Assembly: GCA_977017575.1 (NCBI GenBank)
Contig: CDRNVI010000028.1
Span: forward strand, 60,447 to 124,446
Source: Paramoeba atlantica
Lineage: Eukaryota; Discosea
Direction: 5' to 3'
DNA: 64,000 nucleotides
Every line of letters begins with the position of its first letter. Positions within the stretch are counted from its first letter, which is position 1. The notes beneath the pieces were generated by a model. It was not told the DNA's origin and ran no database searches. It was given only the letters and a program-made list of their open reading frames with translations. Of this stretch, positions 48,912 to 57,766 are shown one piece after another. Made by a program: the position numbers and the translations under genes.

Positions 48912-49122
48912 GCTTTGCATTTGAGGTCGAACGAGATCTATTTTAGCCCAAAAAAATGGATTGTACACGTACAAAGTAGTTTAAAGTGTAGTTTTTTTAG
49001 TTTGTTACCGTACTACTGTGAAAATACGGTGTACGCTGTATACGGTGCTGTATACGAACGGTGTATGCATTACACAAATCAAATGTACAATTAATATACC
49101 CTCCACAATACATGCATAATTC

Positions 49123-50109
49123 GGTCAAAGTGAAGCATTATTGCGCCTTTTTTGAAAAAAAGTAAAGTTTTTTCAATTTTCAATTTTTCGACCGCTACTA
49201 CTTATTTCTTATGGTTTCACTTCCAGAAAGCCGAGTCTGCAAACTAATTTGAGGTCTTCATACAGTCGTCTTATTGGGTGCCCCTCGCTATTTCCAATCT
49301 TCAGACGACCATTCACAACTTCTCCGCTGAACTTTATCCGATCTTCCCTTTCTTCATCAAAGCACCCAAGGGTCCCATTCCCACTTCTTTCTTGAGCATC
49401 CCGTTCATGCGTTCAACAGTGTTGGTGTGTACACCAGTGTTGGGGTCCACCCAAAATCGTCGATGATTTACTGTCTCATGCCGCAAGTCGTTTCCGAGGG
49501 AGCGACTCGCTCGCCAGCAATCAGTGCGCGCCACGGCCCGGCTCCCAGCAGACAACTCAATGACTTGTGTATTCAGACTCTCAGCACTTCGATTTTCCAG
49601 AGGGCTTACAAATATTTCCTTCGCTTTCTGATTTCTCGTAGTACTTGTAATCACATGCACCCATTGTGACCCATTCTTACGGACGCGACGTGGTTTGTAG
49701 CTGCCCCCTTTTTTTTGCGTTGAGAAGCATGTTTCGTCTTTTTGCATATGATTTATTGTTCCAGCCGCTTCTATAGTGCGAATGTCATGGGCATGAGAAA
49801 TCATGGACTCCAGCATGTGGGATATGTTCGTTACTGTTCGAGCGCTAAGCTGACATTCTAACGCAATTTGTTCCCGTCCGTTGCGACAGCTCATTCCGTA
49901 AAGAACGTGAAGCACCTGTTTTGCTGTTCGTCGCTTAAATGCAGTAAGAAGAGGTTGTAGGTAGTAGAGTTTTCCTCGGCATTTTTTCCTCTCAGGGCAT
50001 ATCCAGTGCTCTCCTACAAGGTTGCAAGGGAGAGGAGAATAAATTTCAAATCAATATTTAAAAAACATAAAAAATATTTTTTTTGGCGCAATAATGCTTC
50101 ACTTTCACC
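49123..50109 (-). mobile_element. Merlin (IS1595-like) transposon, with 8-bp target duplication
   Basis: 25-bp inverted ends beginning GGTCAAAGTGAAGCATTATT on the left, with the inverse ending CACTTTCACC at 50109 (one mismatch). The 8-bp CATAATTC is duplicated at 49115-49122 and 50110-50117, as expected for Merlin. One minus-strand transposase frame lies inside. It is 987 bp and complete at both ends, which suggests a recent insertion. Confidence 0.9.
49334..50057 (-). CDS. Merlin-type transposase
   Basis: The DDE domain of the IS1595/Merlin family: first Asp in HMQKDETCF, second Asp in AVARTDCWRAS, and Glu in HTNTVERMNGMLKKEV. Upstream, the frame stays open from about 50057 and contains WICPERKKCRG, a zinc-ribbon half typical of the family, followed by LYYLQPLLTAFKRRTAKQVL. 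The first in-frame ATG that I find is at 49894 (MSCRNGREQIALEC), after the zinc motif, so the true start is unclear and may be lost or non-ATG. The catalytic part is undamaged. A related N-terminal relic is at 3226. Confidence 0.8.
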
Positions 50110-50140
50110 CATAATTCTTTTACATTATCCTCCTTTTAAT

Positions 50141-50738
50141 ATGATGAGCCCTGTTGAGAGCAACGAAGATTTCACTTCACGTATGAAGGTAACATCTGCG
50201 AGGGATGATGACGTATACGACGTCATTGTCGCATCGCTTATGCGCACCTTCACGAAGCGCAAAACTCCTTTCGCCCCCCCAGCGCTCGTTATCACTGAGG
50301 AGGAGTTGGGAGCCAAGGTGGAAGAATGTAAGAGGCGCATATCGCGCACGATGGACAGCTACTCTGTCCAGCTACTCTGTGTCTGGCGTGGAGGTTAGCT
50401 CCCAAGTGCTGCAGCGTGTCATCTTCCACCTTGTGGAGCGCCGAGGACACCTTCTCTTGGATTGTCTGCCACGAGGGGTCTACTTCCTTGCAGAGGCGAC
50501 GCGTGATCTAGAAGCTTTCTTGGAACAGAACCCTCTCTACGCCCCTCCTCATGAAGGAGCTGTGGGGGAGTTCGTGGAGAACGTGTGGTGTTCTGTTTCA
50601 GGAAAGCGTTCCAGATCATGCACTCTGTGGCGCAAACGGAAGAGTGGCCAGGGTAAAGAAAACGTAGCAGAGGAATCCCTTTCTTCTACGGTGATCTCTT
50701 CACCCAACTTGCGCACTCAACCTTCCTCGCTCCCTTAA
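50141..50738 (+). pseudogene. Companion-protein gene of copy 3, broken by a 13-bp duplication
   Basis: From the ATG at 50141: MMSPVESNEDFTSRMKVTSA ... EECKRRISRTMDSYSV. A 12-nt sequence CAGCTACTCTGT is repeated at 13-nt spacing (50356-50380), which shifts the frame. The reading continues in the next frame as SGVEVSSQVLQRVIFHLVER ... KRSRSCTLWRKRKSGQG to 50738. By position it corresponds to the 334-residue companion protein of copy 1, but the sequence similarity is faint. Shorter than copy 1 even if read across the shift. Confidence 0.6.
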
Positions 50739-50957
50739 CCTTCGCTTGGGGAAGCCTCTTTGAAGCCACGTTCCTCTCGCGTGATGCGCTTTCCTTCCCT
50801 TTAGTTTTCCCTCGCAGAAGCGAACGTTTCCCCCACAAAGCGTACGTAAGAGAAAAAGAGTTGTAATTCAAGAGAAGTGATAAGCTCGTTTTTTTTGAAG
50901 TTTGAAGTGCTAACCTTTATATATCATTCTTTTTTTAGATATCATGCATCTTGTATC

Positions 50958-51098
50958 ATGAATAAGTTAGGTATCTTACCCATGAATGTCATCTTATATG
51001 TATCATGAATAAGTTAGGTATCTTACCCATGAATGTCATCTTATATGTATCATGAATAAGTTAGGTATCTTACCCATGAATGTCATCTTACTTTTTGG
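50958..51098 (+). repeat. 47-bp tandem repeat carrying the start codon
   Basis: Three copies begin at 50958, 51005 and 51052, each with ATGAATAAGTTAGGTATC. The third runs into the transposase gene. In the first two, the frame from ATG is 16 codons (MNKLGILPMNVILYVS) and ends in TGA that overlaps the next unit's ATG. Confidence 0.85.
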
Positions 51099-52149
51099 TT
51101 TCTCTCTAGGCGATATTTTATCCTGCAATTCTATCATGTACGGCATTACCAGAGAGCAACTCACAGATTTTTTTCTTGAGCTACAGAGAGCAAGTCCTCT
51201 TGTCGCCACGGACACTGATCTCAGACGCCTTAGCTTTTCCTTAGCTATGTGCGCTTTGAACTGCACATGGGAGCAACTGTATGATTTACAGCCCATGTGG
51301 ATTGCTCCCGAAACTCCTCCTCTATCCATCAGGACTCTCCGCGATGACTTTAGCCGCATCGCTGATCTTTGCCGCTCTCCTGCTTTAATGAATCCGAAAC
51401 TTCGTTTCAAGCATGGGGTATCTTGGATGTCTGATGTGACATGTATGATGGACGTCACGACAATCCCATGTCGTGCAAGGAAGCCGCGGGACATATGGGA
51501 CGAAGCCTCTCAGGAAATGAGAAAAAAAGATGCGACCTACTCCGGCAAGCACAGGGAACACTGTTTTAAAGTGGAGTTCTGGCTTACGCTTGCCGGAGTC
51601 CCTATTTTTTTTCGCGGACCCGTTCCGGGCAGTGTACATGATGCGAAAATTTATAAAGAAAGAACCACGCACGGAACATTTCTTTTTGACCATCATGAAG
51701 ATGAAATGTTTTTGGCGGATCTAGGATACGTGGATTGCAACCACTGTTTTGTTCCATTCAAGGCACCACGCAAAGGTTGCCTTGATGAACACCAGGATCG
51801 GTTCAACCGCATGCATTCTTGGATTCGTTCAAGAATCGAGCGTTGTTTCGCTCATTTCGATAAATTTCGTTTTTGTCATGGAACGGATCACGATATTACG
51901 TGGGTAAAGGATGCCGTTCAGATTGTATCTGTTGCAGTGTATGGTTTGCTTGCATCAGAACCCCAGTACGACTTTGATAGTGAAATAAATGTACACTTAC
52001 AAAATATCGATGACTCATCTTTTTGTTGGTGTAGCAAAGGGTGTGGTTTAGTCAAACCGCTTGATGAACGGAGGGATTGGCTCAAAGAACACATATACGA
52101 TGTGGGATATGTTCCCAAGAAACCACAGCATGGATCAAAAACTAAATAA
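51052..52149 (+). CDS. Harbinger-like DDE_4 transposase of copy 3, 365 aa
   Basis: Transposase. The catalytic core is seen as CMMDVTTIPC (first Asp), GKHREHCFKVEFWLTLAG, GSVHDAKIY, LADLGYVD (second Asp) and RSRIERCFAHFDKF (Glu). The C-terminus has a cysteine pair (FCWCSKGCG) and a basic tail. The start is uncertain: ATG at 51052 lies in the third unit of a 47-bp repeat. The later ATG at 51136 (MYGITREQLTDFFLELQRAS) matches better where family helices begin. The frame is intact, so this copy may be active although its companion gene is broken. Confidence 0.85.
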   Translation: MNKLGILPMNVILLFGFSLGDILSCNSIMYGITREQLTDFFLELQRASPLVATDTDLRRLSFSLAMCALNCTWEQLYDLQPMWIAPETPPLSIRTLRDDFSRIADLCRSPALMNPKLRFKHGVSWMSDVTCMMDVTTIPCRARKPRDIWDEASQEMRKKDATYSGKHREHCFKVEFWLTLAGVPIFFRGPVPGSVHDAKIYKERTTHGTFLFDHHEDEMFLADLGYVDCNHCFVPFKAPRKGCLDEHQDRFNRMHSWIRSRIERCFAHFDKFRFCHGTDHDITWVKDAVQIVSVAVYGLLASEPQYDFDSEINVHLQNIDDSSFCWCSKGCGLVKPLDERRDWLKEHIYDVGYVPKKPQHGSKTK

Positions 52150-52649
52150 AATTAAGTATCTAGTCGTTTTCCATGAATTGCGAAATGTAAACTACGTAGT
52201 CATATCGTATACATGGCTTATAAATTTTTGTTATTATCGTATATTATGTACACTATGTATGTCGCACATTATGATTTCTCCTTCGATCTAACTATTTTTC
52301 TCCTTCAATGTCTGCAGCTCCGACTAATTTCGCATGCTTTCAGAGGATTTTTTTCAACCCGCGCCGAACCCGCACCGAACCCGCGACCCGCAGCCCCTCA
52401 GGTATGTAGTTTAAAAAAGGAGAATACCTAGTAAATGTTTTTTAGCTAGTAAAGTTCTACCTAGTAAAAGGTTTTTTTGATGGACGACTTCTAAAGCAAA
52501 TTTAGGAAAATTCAGGCAAATTTAGAAAGGTTTCAGCCCTCTAAACCTCCTTCTGGGAGTGGGTAAAAAGGTTTCCAAACACTCAAGTCAACAAATGGCA
52601 AAGAAAACTTGAGTCGTCAAAAAACATTTGAAGATCTACATGACACCCG

Positions 52650-53068
52650 CACACTGATAACGCATAAAACTCGCACACTAATATTGCATAATGCACACTG
52701 ATAATGCATATAGGCACACTGATAATGCATATAGGCACACTGATAATGCATATAGGAACACTGATAATGCATAAAACTCGCACACTGATAATGCATAATG
52801 CACACTGATAATGCATAATGCACACTGATAATGCATAATGCACACTGATAATGCATATAGGTACACTGATAATGCATATAGGCACACTGATAATGCATAA
52901 AACTCGCACACTGATAATGCATAGTAACTCGCACACTGATAATGCATAATGCACACTGATAATGCATAATGCACACTGATAATGCATAATGCACACTGAT
53001 AATGCACAATGCACACTGATAATGCATAATGCACACTGATAACGCATAATGCACACTGATAATGCATG
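52650..53068. repeat. 20-bp tandem array, about 20 units
   Basis: Consensus TGCACACTGATAATGCATAA with variants (aaactcgcacac, tataggcacac). It forms the left end of the IS30-like element, and the same motif appears inverted at 55159-55202. It gives meaningless repeated frames (HYQCALCIIS). Confidence 0.9.
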
Positions 53069-53124
53069 AAGCCTATATTAACACAAAGACTGTTTTTTTT
53101 TGATAATTTTTGTTGCATTTTAGT

Positions 53125-54126
53125 ATGAGTGAACCACGAAGTCAACGTGTAGATTCAGAGGACCGCACCATGATTGAGGTGCTTTACAATCAACAGAATT
53201 TCACCCAAGTCCAAATTGCTGCGAAATTGAATATGAATCAATCCTCTCTGAGCCGGAAACTCACACGCGGACTTCGAAATGATACGTACAGTGCCAGGCG
53301 CGCTGAACGAGCAGCGAAGCAGTCCATGCTGAAACGCCAGCCGCGCCCATGCATGATTAAAGGAGAGATTAAAGACAAAGTCGTGTCTCTCCTACGCAGG
53401 CGCTTTAGCCCCCAGCAAATTACAGTAGTCTTGCGCAAAGAAAATGATATTAAAGTATCCCGAACGTCAATATACGGGTTTATCAAGCGGGATGATGGTC
53501 AACATGGGAACTTGGAGAGTTGTCTGCGCCGTGGAGGAAGACGTGGTCAACGTCGCCGTCGGGGAACCAACCGTACCGGTATTCCGAATCGCACCGACAT
53601 TGAGGAGCGACCGAATATTGTTAACAATCGGGAGCGATACGGCGATTGGGAATGTGACCTTATAGAAGGCACAAGACACAGCGGATTCTTCCTCACCTTG
53701 GTTGAGCGAAAGAGTCGGTTCGGGATACTAAAGAAGCTCACATGCAAGAAATCGGCACTGGTCGCTGAAAACATAACCAGTGCTCTTCAAGGTTTCTTGG
53801 TTCACTCCATAACATATGATAACGGAACCGAGTTTGCAAAACACGAGAAAGTAAATCAGTCGCTTAATTGCTCTTCGTATTTTTGTAAACCGTATGCAAG
53901 TTGGGAGAAGGGGGGTGTTGAAAATTTCAACGGCGTAGTACGAGATTTCTACCCGAAACGACGTTTGTTTAGTGACATCTCGCAGAAGGATCTTGACTCC
54001 GTTTCGCGGGATATAAATGCTCGACCAAAAGAAGTGCTCCAAGAGCAATCGCCATCTGAGATCGTAGAAATTCTTCGGAAAACTCGCCCACAATTTTTGG
54101 TCGACAGTTCCCAGGAGTCCTCTTGA
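53125..54126 (+). CDS. IS30-like DD33E transposase, 333 aa
   Basis: A complete IS30-family transposase. The N-terminal helix-turn-helix (about 15-55, FTQVQIAAKLNMNQSSLSRK) is followed by a second helix-turn-helix-like block (SPQQITVVLRKENDIKVSRT, about 95-115). The RNase-H-like domain is next: D178 in GDWECDLIEG, D232 in TYDNGTEF, E266 in GGVENFNGVV, with 33 residues between the last two, the IS30 hallmark. PKRRLFSDISQKDL and INARPKEVLQEQSPSEIV are the conserved tail. The frame is intact. IS30 is a bacterial insertion-sequence family; a copy in a kinetoplastid-like nuclear region is unexpected. Flanking repeats match its terminal arrays, so it is a resident element and not stray contamination. 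Confidence 0.9.
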   Translation: MSEPRSQRVDSEDRTMIEVLYNQQNFTQVQIAAKLNMNQSSLSRKLTRGLRNDTYSARRAERAAKQSMLKRQPRPCMIKGEIKDKVVSLLRRRFSPQQITVVLRKENDIKVSRTSIYGFIKRDDGQHGNLESCLRRGGRRGQRRRRGTNRTGIPNRTDIEERPNIVNNRERYGDWECDLIEGTRHSGFFLTLVERKSRFGILKKLTCKKSALVAENITSALQGFLVHSITYDNGTEFAKHEKVNQSLNCSSYFCKPYASWEKGGVENFNGVVRDFYPKRRLFSDISQKDLDSVSRDINARPKEVLQEQSPSEIVEILRKTRPQFLVDSSQESS

Positions 54127-54419
54127 ATCTCCGAAGGACCCATCAGTCCCTTTCTCTAGCGCTTTTTATGTGCGTATTTCACTCTTCCATGTGCGTATTT
54201 CACTCTTTACGTGCGTATACAATTTTTAAACATGTTTGGACATCTACTCAACTCCAAGCTGGGCGGGTTCTTCTCTTCTGCATAAGATGTGACTCCCTTG
54301 AAAGCGGCATGGGTTACATAATAAATTCTTCCAATTTTGAGTTTTACCAACTTTCCTTCAACTGCATATTTCCGATTCCTAGAATGGGCTTTCCATTTCG
54401 ATTTTACCTTGCAGACGGT

Positions 54420-55040
54420 TGGGCTTCGCAAATTACTTCCCACTAACGTCAGACGTTTTTGTCTTGCACACGGATAAACAAGGTCTTGGCTTTATTAAGG
54501 GTGGGGTATGGTAGAATTGTTGGGCTTCACAAATGGGTAAACAAGATCTAGGTTCATTGGCCCGGCCGGCCCCTCCGTGCGTTCGGCCTCTCATTTCCCC
54601 CAAATCAACTACCACCTTTCGCGCGACCCCCGCTAAATAGGGGGGGAAGGTGGTAGTTGTGGGGTATGGAGGCCTCTCGCAACTCCGGGGCCTCACCGGG
54701 AACAAAGGTGAAATTATTAGCCGGACGGGTAAACAAGGTCTTGGCTCTATTACGGGTTGGGTATGGTGGAATTGTTGGGCTTCGCAAATTGCTTCCCACT
54801 AACGTCAGACGTTTTTATTTTGCAGACGGGTAAACAAGGTCTTGGCTTTATTACGGGTTGGATATGGTGGAATTGTTGGGCTTCGCAAATTGCTTCCCAC
54901 TAACGTCAGACGTTTTTATCTTGCAGACGGGTAAACAAGGTCTTGGCTTATTACGGGTTGGGTATGGTGGAATTGTCGGGCTTCGCAAATAGCTTCCCAC
55001 TAACGTCAGACGTTGTTATCTTGCAGAAGGGTAAACAAGG
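54420..55040. repeat. ~101-bp tandem repeat, 4-5 units
   Basis: Units contain gggtaaacaaggtcttggct ... cttcccactaacgtcagacg and end tttttatcttgcag. Starts recur near 54727, 54826, 54927 and 55027, with a diverged unit at 54418-54550. A segment of about 170 bp containing a hairpin (54606-54618 with 54647-54659, CAACTACCACCTT) interrupts the array. The units lie inside the IS30-like element's right half. Confidence 0.8.
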
Positions 55041-55214
55041 TCTTGGCTTTCGCCTTTTTTTCTAGAGTTTTTTTTCAAGGGCCTTTCTCCAATTTTTTTG
55101 AAGGGCTCAATTTTTTTTTGAAGGGCTCAATTTTTTTTCGAAGGGCTTGCTCAAAATATACGTTATCAGTGTGCGAGTTTTATGCATTATCAGTGTGCGA
55201 GTGGCCATCTTCAA

Positions 55215-55560
55215 AAACCTTTCTCCTTCGTGTACAAGAGTGAAACTCTCCACTTTTTCTTTCTCTTTCGTACTCTTTCTTCTATAAACAAATAGCAAAG
55301 TATTTTTGTCCCAAACACTTTGAAATGACGTGAAAAAAATAAAAACAAACTCCCAAAAATCACTTCCCTCCCCTCTACCCTTACCCTAACCCCCCGAACC
55401 CCCTTTTTCCTTTCTCCTTCTCCTCCCCCCCTCTTCCCCCCCCCTACCCCCTCCTCAACGACACCACCCCCACCCCCACCACGCCCAGCTCCCTTCTCTT
55501 AGCCCTTTTCGAAAACAACCTCTTGGCTTTGCGTAACCCCGTAGCCCCCCCTTACCCCCC
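55215..55560. other. Spacer with duplicated syntaxin 3' end
   Basis: C-rich sequence at 55440-55490 (ctcctcaacgacaccacccc) repeats the end of the syntaxin gene at 55567-55600, about 120 bp away. It is a local duplication of the gene's end, non-coding. Confidence 0.55.
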
Positions 55561-56673
55561 CTACCCCCTCCTCAACGACACCACCCCCACCACCACCATC
55601 ACCCCCACCACGACCACCACCCCCACCACCAGCACCACCCCGAGCGCCCTCCTCCTCCCCCTCCTCGAGAGCCTCTTCGCCCGCCGCAGCTCCACGGTCC
55701 CCCTCTCCAGGTAGTCGTTGGTGTCCCGCACCCGCGAGACGACGTCCTCCACGTAGTCCCCCTGGTCGCTGAGGACCGTGGAGAGGTCGTGGAAGAGGGC
55801 GTGGAGACTCCGCAGGGAGGCCTCGAGGGCGTGGACCTCGGTGCGGGTCCCGGAGAGCTCGGAGAGCTTGTGGAGGGACTGGGCGAAGAGCTGGGGGGGA
55901 GGGGCGTGGAGGAGGTGGTCCACGGGGAGGGGGGGGAGAGGGGGGGAGGGGTTGGGGTTGTGGTTATTGTTGTTGTTTGGGTTGTTGTTTGGGTTGTTTT
56001 GGGTTTCATAAAGTGGTAAAGTGGCTTCCGTGGAGGTTCTGGGGTGGGGTTGGGTTTTTGTGGTGGTGAACCAGGTACGGAAAGGGAAAGGGGAGTTTCC
56101 GGTTTTAGGGCTATTTTTGGGATTTGGTGTGGGGTTAGTGTTGTGGGGGGTTGGGTTGGGATGCTTTTCGGTTTTTTCGTTTCTGTTTTGGTTTTGGTTT
56201 TTATCGATTTCTTGTTGTCTCATTTTGTTTTCTTTTTCTTCGGCCACAAGTTTAGTTTTCAGTTGTCGTACCAACTTTGCTTTTTGTTTACGATCCGCCT
56301 CAGTTTGGGTTTCATGGAAGGTGCGGAGACAATCAAGAAACTGACGGTGTAGAAAACGCTCCTGGTTTTCTCGAATACGAGTCCGCGCGTCGCCGGGGGA
56401 ATTCTCCGCTTTTGAAACACAAATTGCATGTTGTGAACGAAGTTGTTGTAGGTGCGTTCGGATGACGTCGCTTTGAGTTCGGATTTGCTCCTCAGTTTCT
56501 CGAATTTCTTCTCTTCTGTTTTCTGAGTCACCAGGAAGGGTAGAGGAGAGGGAAGAAGCGCTCTGGTGAAGGGACTGGAGCTGGGAGAGAGTGTCCTGGA
56601 GCACCGAGAGCTCAGTTTGGAGTTGCTTCGCCAGTGAAAAGAAGGCGTCTTGTTCTGCGGTGACGTCTGGCAT
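55561..56673 (-). CDS. Qa-SNARE (syntaxin), about 370 aa
   Basis: A membrane-fusion SNARE. The start at 56673 (MPDVTAEQDAFFSLAKQLQT) is chosen; an in-frame Met at 56712 adds 13 residues. N-terminal helices (to about 150) match the Habc region. A linker rich in N, P and T (NPTPHNTNPTPNPKNSP, NNPNNNNNHNPNPSP) follows. The SNARE helix reads ALEASLRSLHALFHDLSTVL, then SDQGDYVEDVVSRVRDTNDY LERG; the Q in SDQGD is the zero-layer glutamine of Qa-SNAREs. A basic stretch (KRLSRRGRRR) precedes a valine-rich C-terminal anchor. The anchor DNA is a low-complexity C-rich run (55575-55650), so its length may vary between strains. Confidence 0.87.
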   Translation of the reverse strand: MPDVTAEQDAFFSLAKQLQTELSVLQDTLSQLQSLHQSASSLSSTLPGDSENRREEIRETEEQIRTQSDVIRTHLQQLRSQHAICVSKAENSPGDARTRIRENQERFLHRQFLDCLRTFHETQTEADRKQKAKLVRQLKTKLVAEEKENKMRQQEIDKNQNQNRNEKTEKHPNPTPHNTNPTPNPKNSPKTGNSPFPFRTWFTTTKTQPHPRTSTEATLPLYETQNNPNNNPNNNNNHNPNPSPPLPPLPVDHLLHAPPPQLFAQSLHKLSELSGTRTEVHALEASLRSLHALFHDLSTVLSDQGDYVEDVVSRVRDTNDYLERGTVELRRAKRLSRRGRRRALGVVLVVGVVVVVGVMVVVGVVSLRRG

Positions 56674-56712
56674 GGGGAGTGGGAGGAGAGTGGGGTGTGT
56701 GTGATAAATCAA

Positions 56713-57766
56713 CCCCTCAAGTGTGTCTCTGTGTGAATTTTCGGGGGCATTTTGGTGGGTCGGATCTTCTTCGTGAGAACTGCATTTTCGATTTTTTAAC
56801 TAGTAGTATTACGAATATCTGAGTGGACAAAGAAACAAGAAAGTTTGATTTTTGGAAGCAAAGTGATTAAAACTTGTTTTACAGAGGGATACAAAGACAC
56901 TACTCACACTGTACGTATGCGTAATTGCAAGTACGCCATCTTGTAAAGGACTTATAGGCACTGAGAAATATGTATTTACGTGCACATCTGGCTCAAACAT
57001 GAGCGTAGTTTTATGCCTCAAGTCGTTATGGCTCGTCAGTTTTCCTTGCTGCGCTGAATTCCATAGATTATTTTTCTCGGATTCTTTTGTTTCGCTAGTA
57101 AAATAGGAGAACTCTTCTTCAATATCCGAGTACCCATTTCTCCTCGAAAAAACTATTACAATAGAGTCATCGTCCTCTTCTTCATTATAGTATGTTGCCC
57201 TTAGATGGCACCGTCACTTTTTGTGCATCATATATACTGCGCTATTGTATGTATCTGCTATAAAAGTGAAGAACCAACACAACAGTAACCAAAGCCATGC
57301 CAAGGCAGACCACTGTGCTTGGACTTAACTGAATAGAACCACTCGCATCAGAGCAATCGCTATAGCGAAACATGCTGTTGCTCTTGGTAAACCGCCCGGG
57401 TCGCTTCATGACGCAAAGTAGTAGTAAAGAAAAAACGATGGTTCGCAGAAATTTTGTGGTAAAAAAATATTTTTTTAGAGTAAAAAAGTTACATACTAGA
57501 GTAAGAAAGTTGCTGTTTTTGCCTTAATTGACTACAAAATTTTTAAAAACGTTTTTTTCTGTTTGCCCAAAAATTCAATTACCGTGAATCGGTAATTCCC
57601 GTGACATTGTTACCGTGACATTGTAGAACTGCGTTGACCTTTTGGACAAAAACAACCCAAATTGTCCATAAGCTGATATATCGTTTTAAGAAAGAAAAAC
57701 GCACCTTTTGGACGACTCGAGACCCTCTTCTTCGGAAGCGATTTGCAAACCTCAATTTGTCACATA
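56713..57766. other. Gene-free stretch
   Basis: About 1 kb upstream of the syntaxin gene. It contains short, unconvincing frames on both strands (for example 56809-57021 minus). No RNA gene or repeat recognised. Confidence 0.4.

Larger units (their letters stand above)
48814..52399 (+). mobile_element. Harbinger-like element copy 3, nested in copy 2
   Basis: Terminal repeats GAGGGGCTGCGGGT (48814) and ACCCGCAGCCCCTC (ending 52399), with AGGT on both sides (48810-48813, 52400-52403) as the apparent target duplication. Subterminal accgaacccgc repeats occur at both ends (48835-48911; 52359-52385). On the plus strand it carries a companion gene (50141-50738) and a transposase (51052-52149). A Merlin element is inserted upstream of the companion gene. 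Its transposase is clearly diverged from copies 1 and 2. Confidence 0.8.
47141..52541 (-). mobile_element. Harbinger-like element copy 2, with nested copy 3
   Basis: Terminal repeats GAGGGCTGAAAC (47141) and GTTTCAGCCCTC (ending 52541) are flanked by TAA on both sides (47138-47140, 52542-52544), the 3-bp target type of PIF/Harbinger. Subterminal iterations of caaattcaggcaaattcggg occur inside. Its own genes, on the minus strand, are the transposase (47422-48258) and a deleted companion gene (to 48743). The nested copy 3 fills 48814-52399; without it the element is about 1.8 kb. Confidence 0.8.
52628..55214 (+). mobile_element. IS30-like transposon with inverted terminal arrays
   Basis: Left end: ttgaagat, then iterated CGCACACTGATAAYGCAT units (about 52646-53068). 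Right end (55159-55214): the inverse, CGTTATCAGTGTGCGAGTTT ... then atcttcaa. The left end has been amplified into a long tandem array while the right has two units. One transposase gene (53125-54126) lies next to the left array. The remainder holds a 101-bp tandem repeat. It follows immediately after the Harbinger nest. Confidence 0.75.

Noticed and set aside
48828-49094. Plus-strand frame of RTEPAPNPH repeats
   Set aside because: Translation of the 11-bp array next to a transposon end.
52640-53075. CRISPR array
   Set aside because: The units are contiguous with no unique spacers, match the inverted right end of a transposon, and the DNA is eukaryotic.
52583-53145. Three overlapping frames of 145-157 codons with HYQCALCIIS repeats
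   Set aside because: Pure translation of the 20-bp array.
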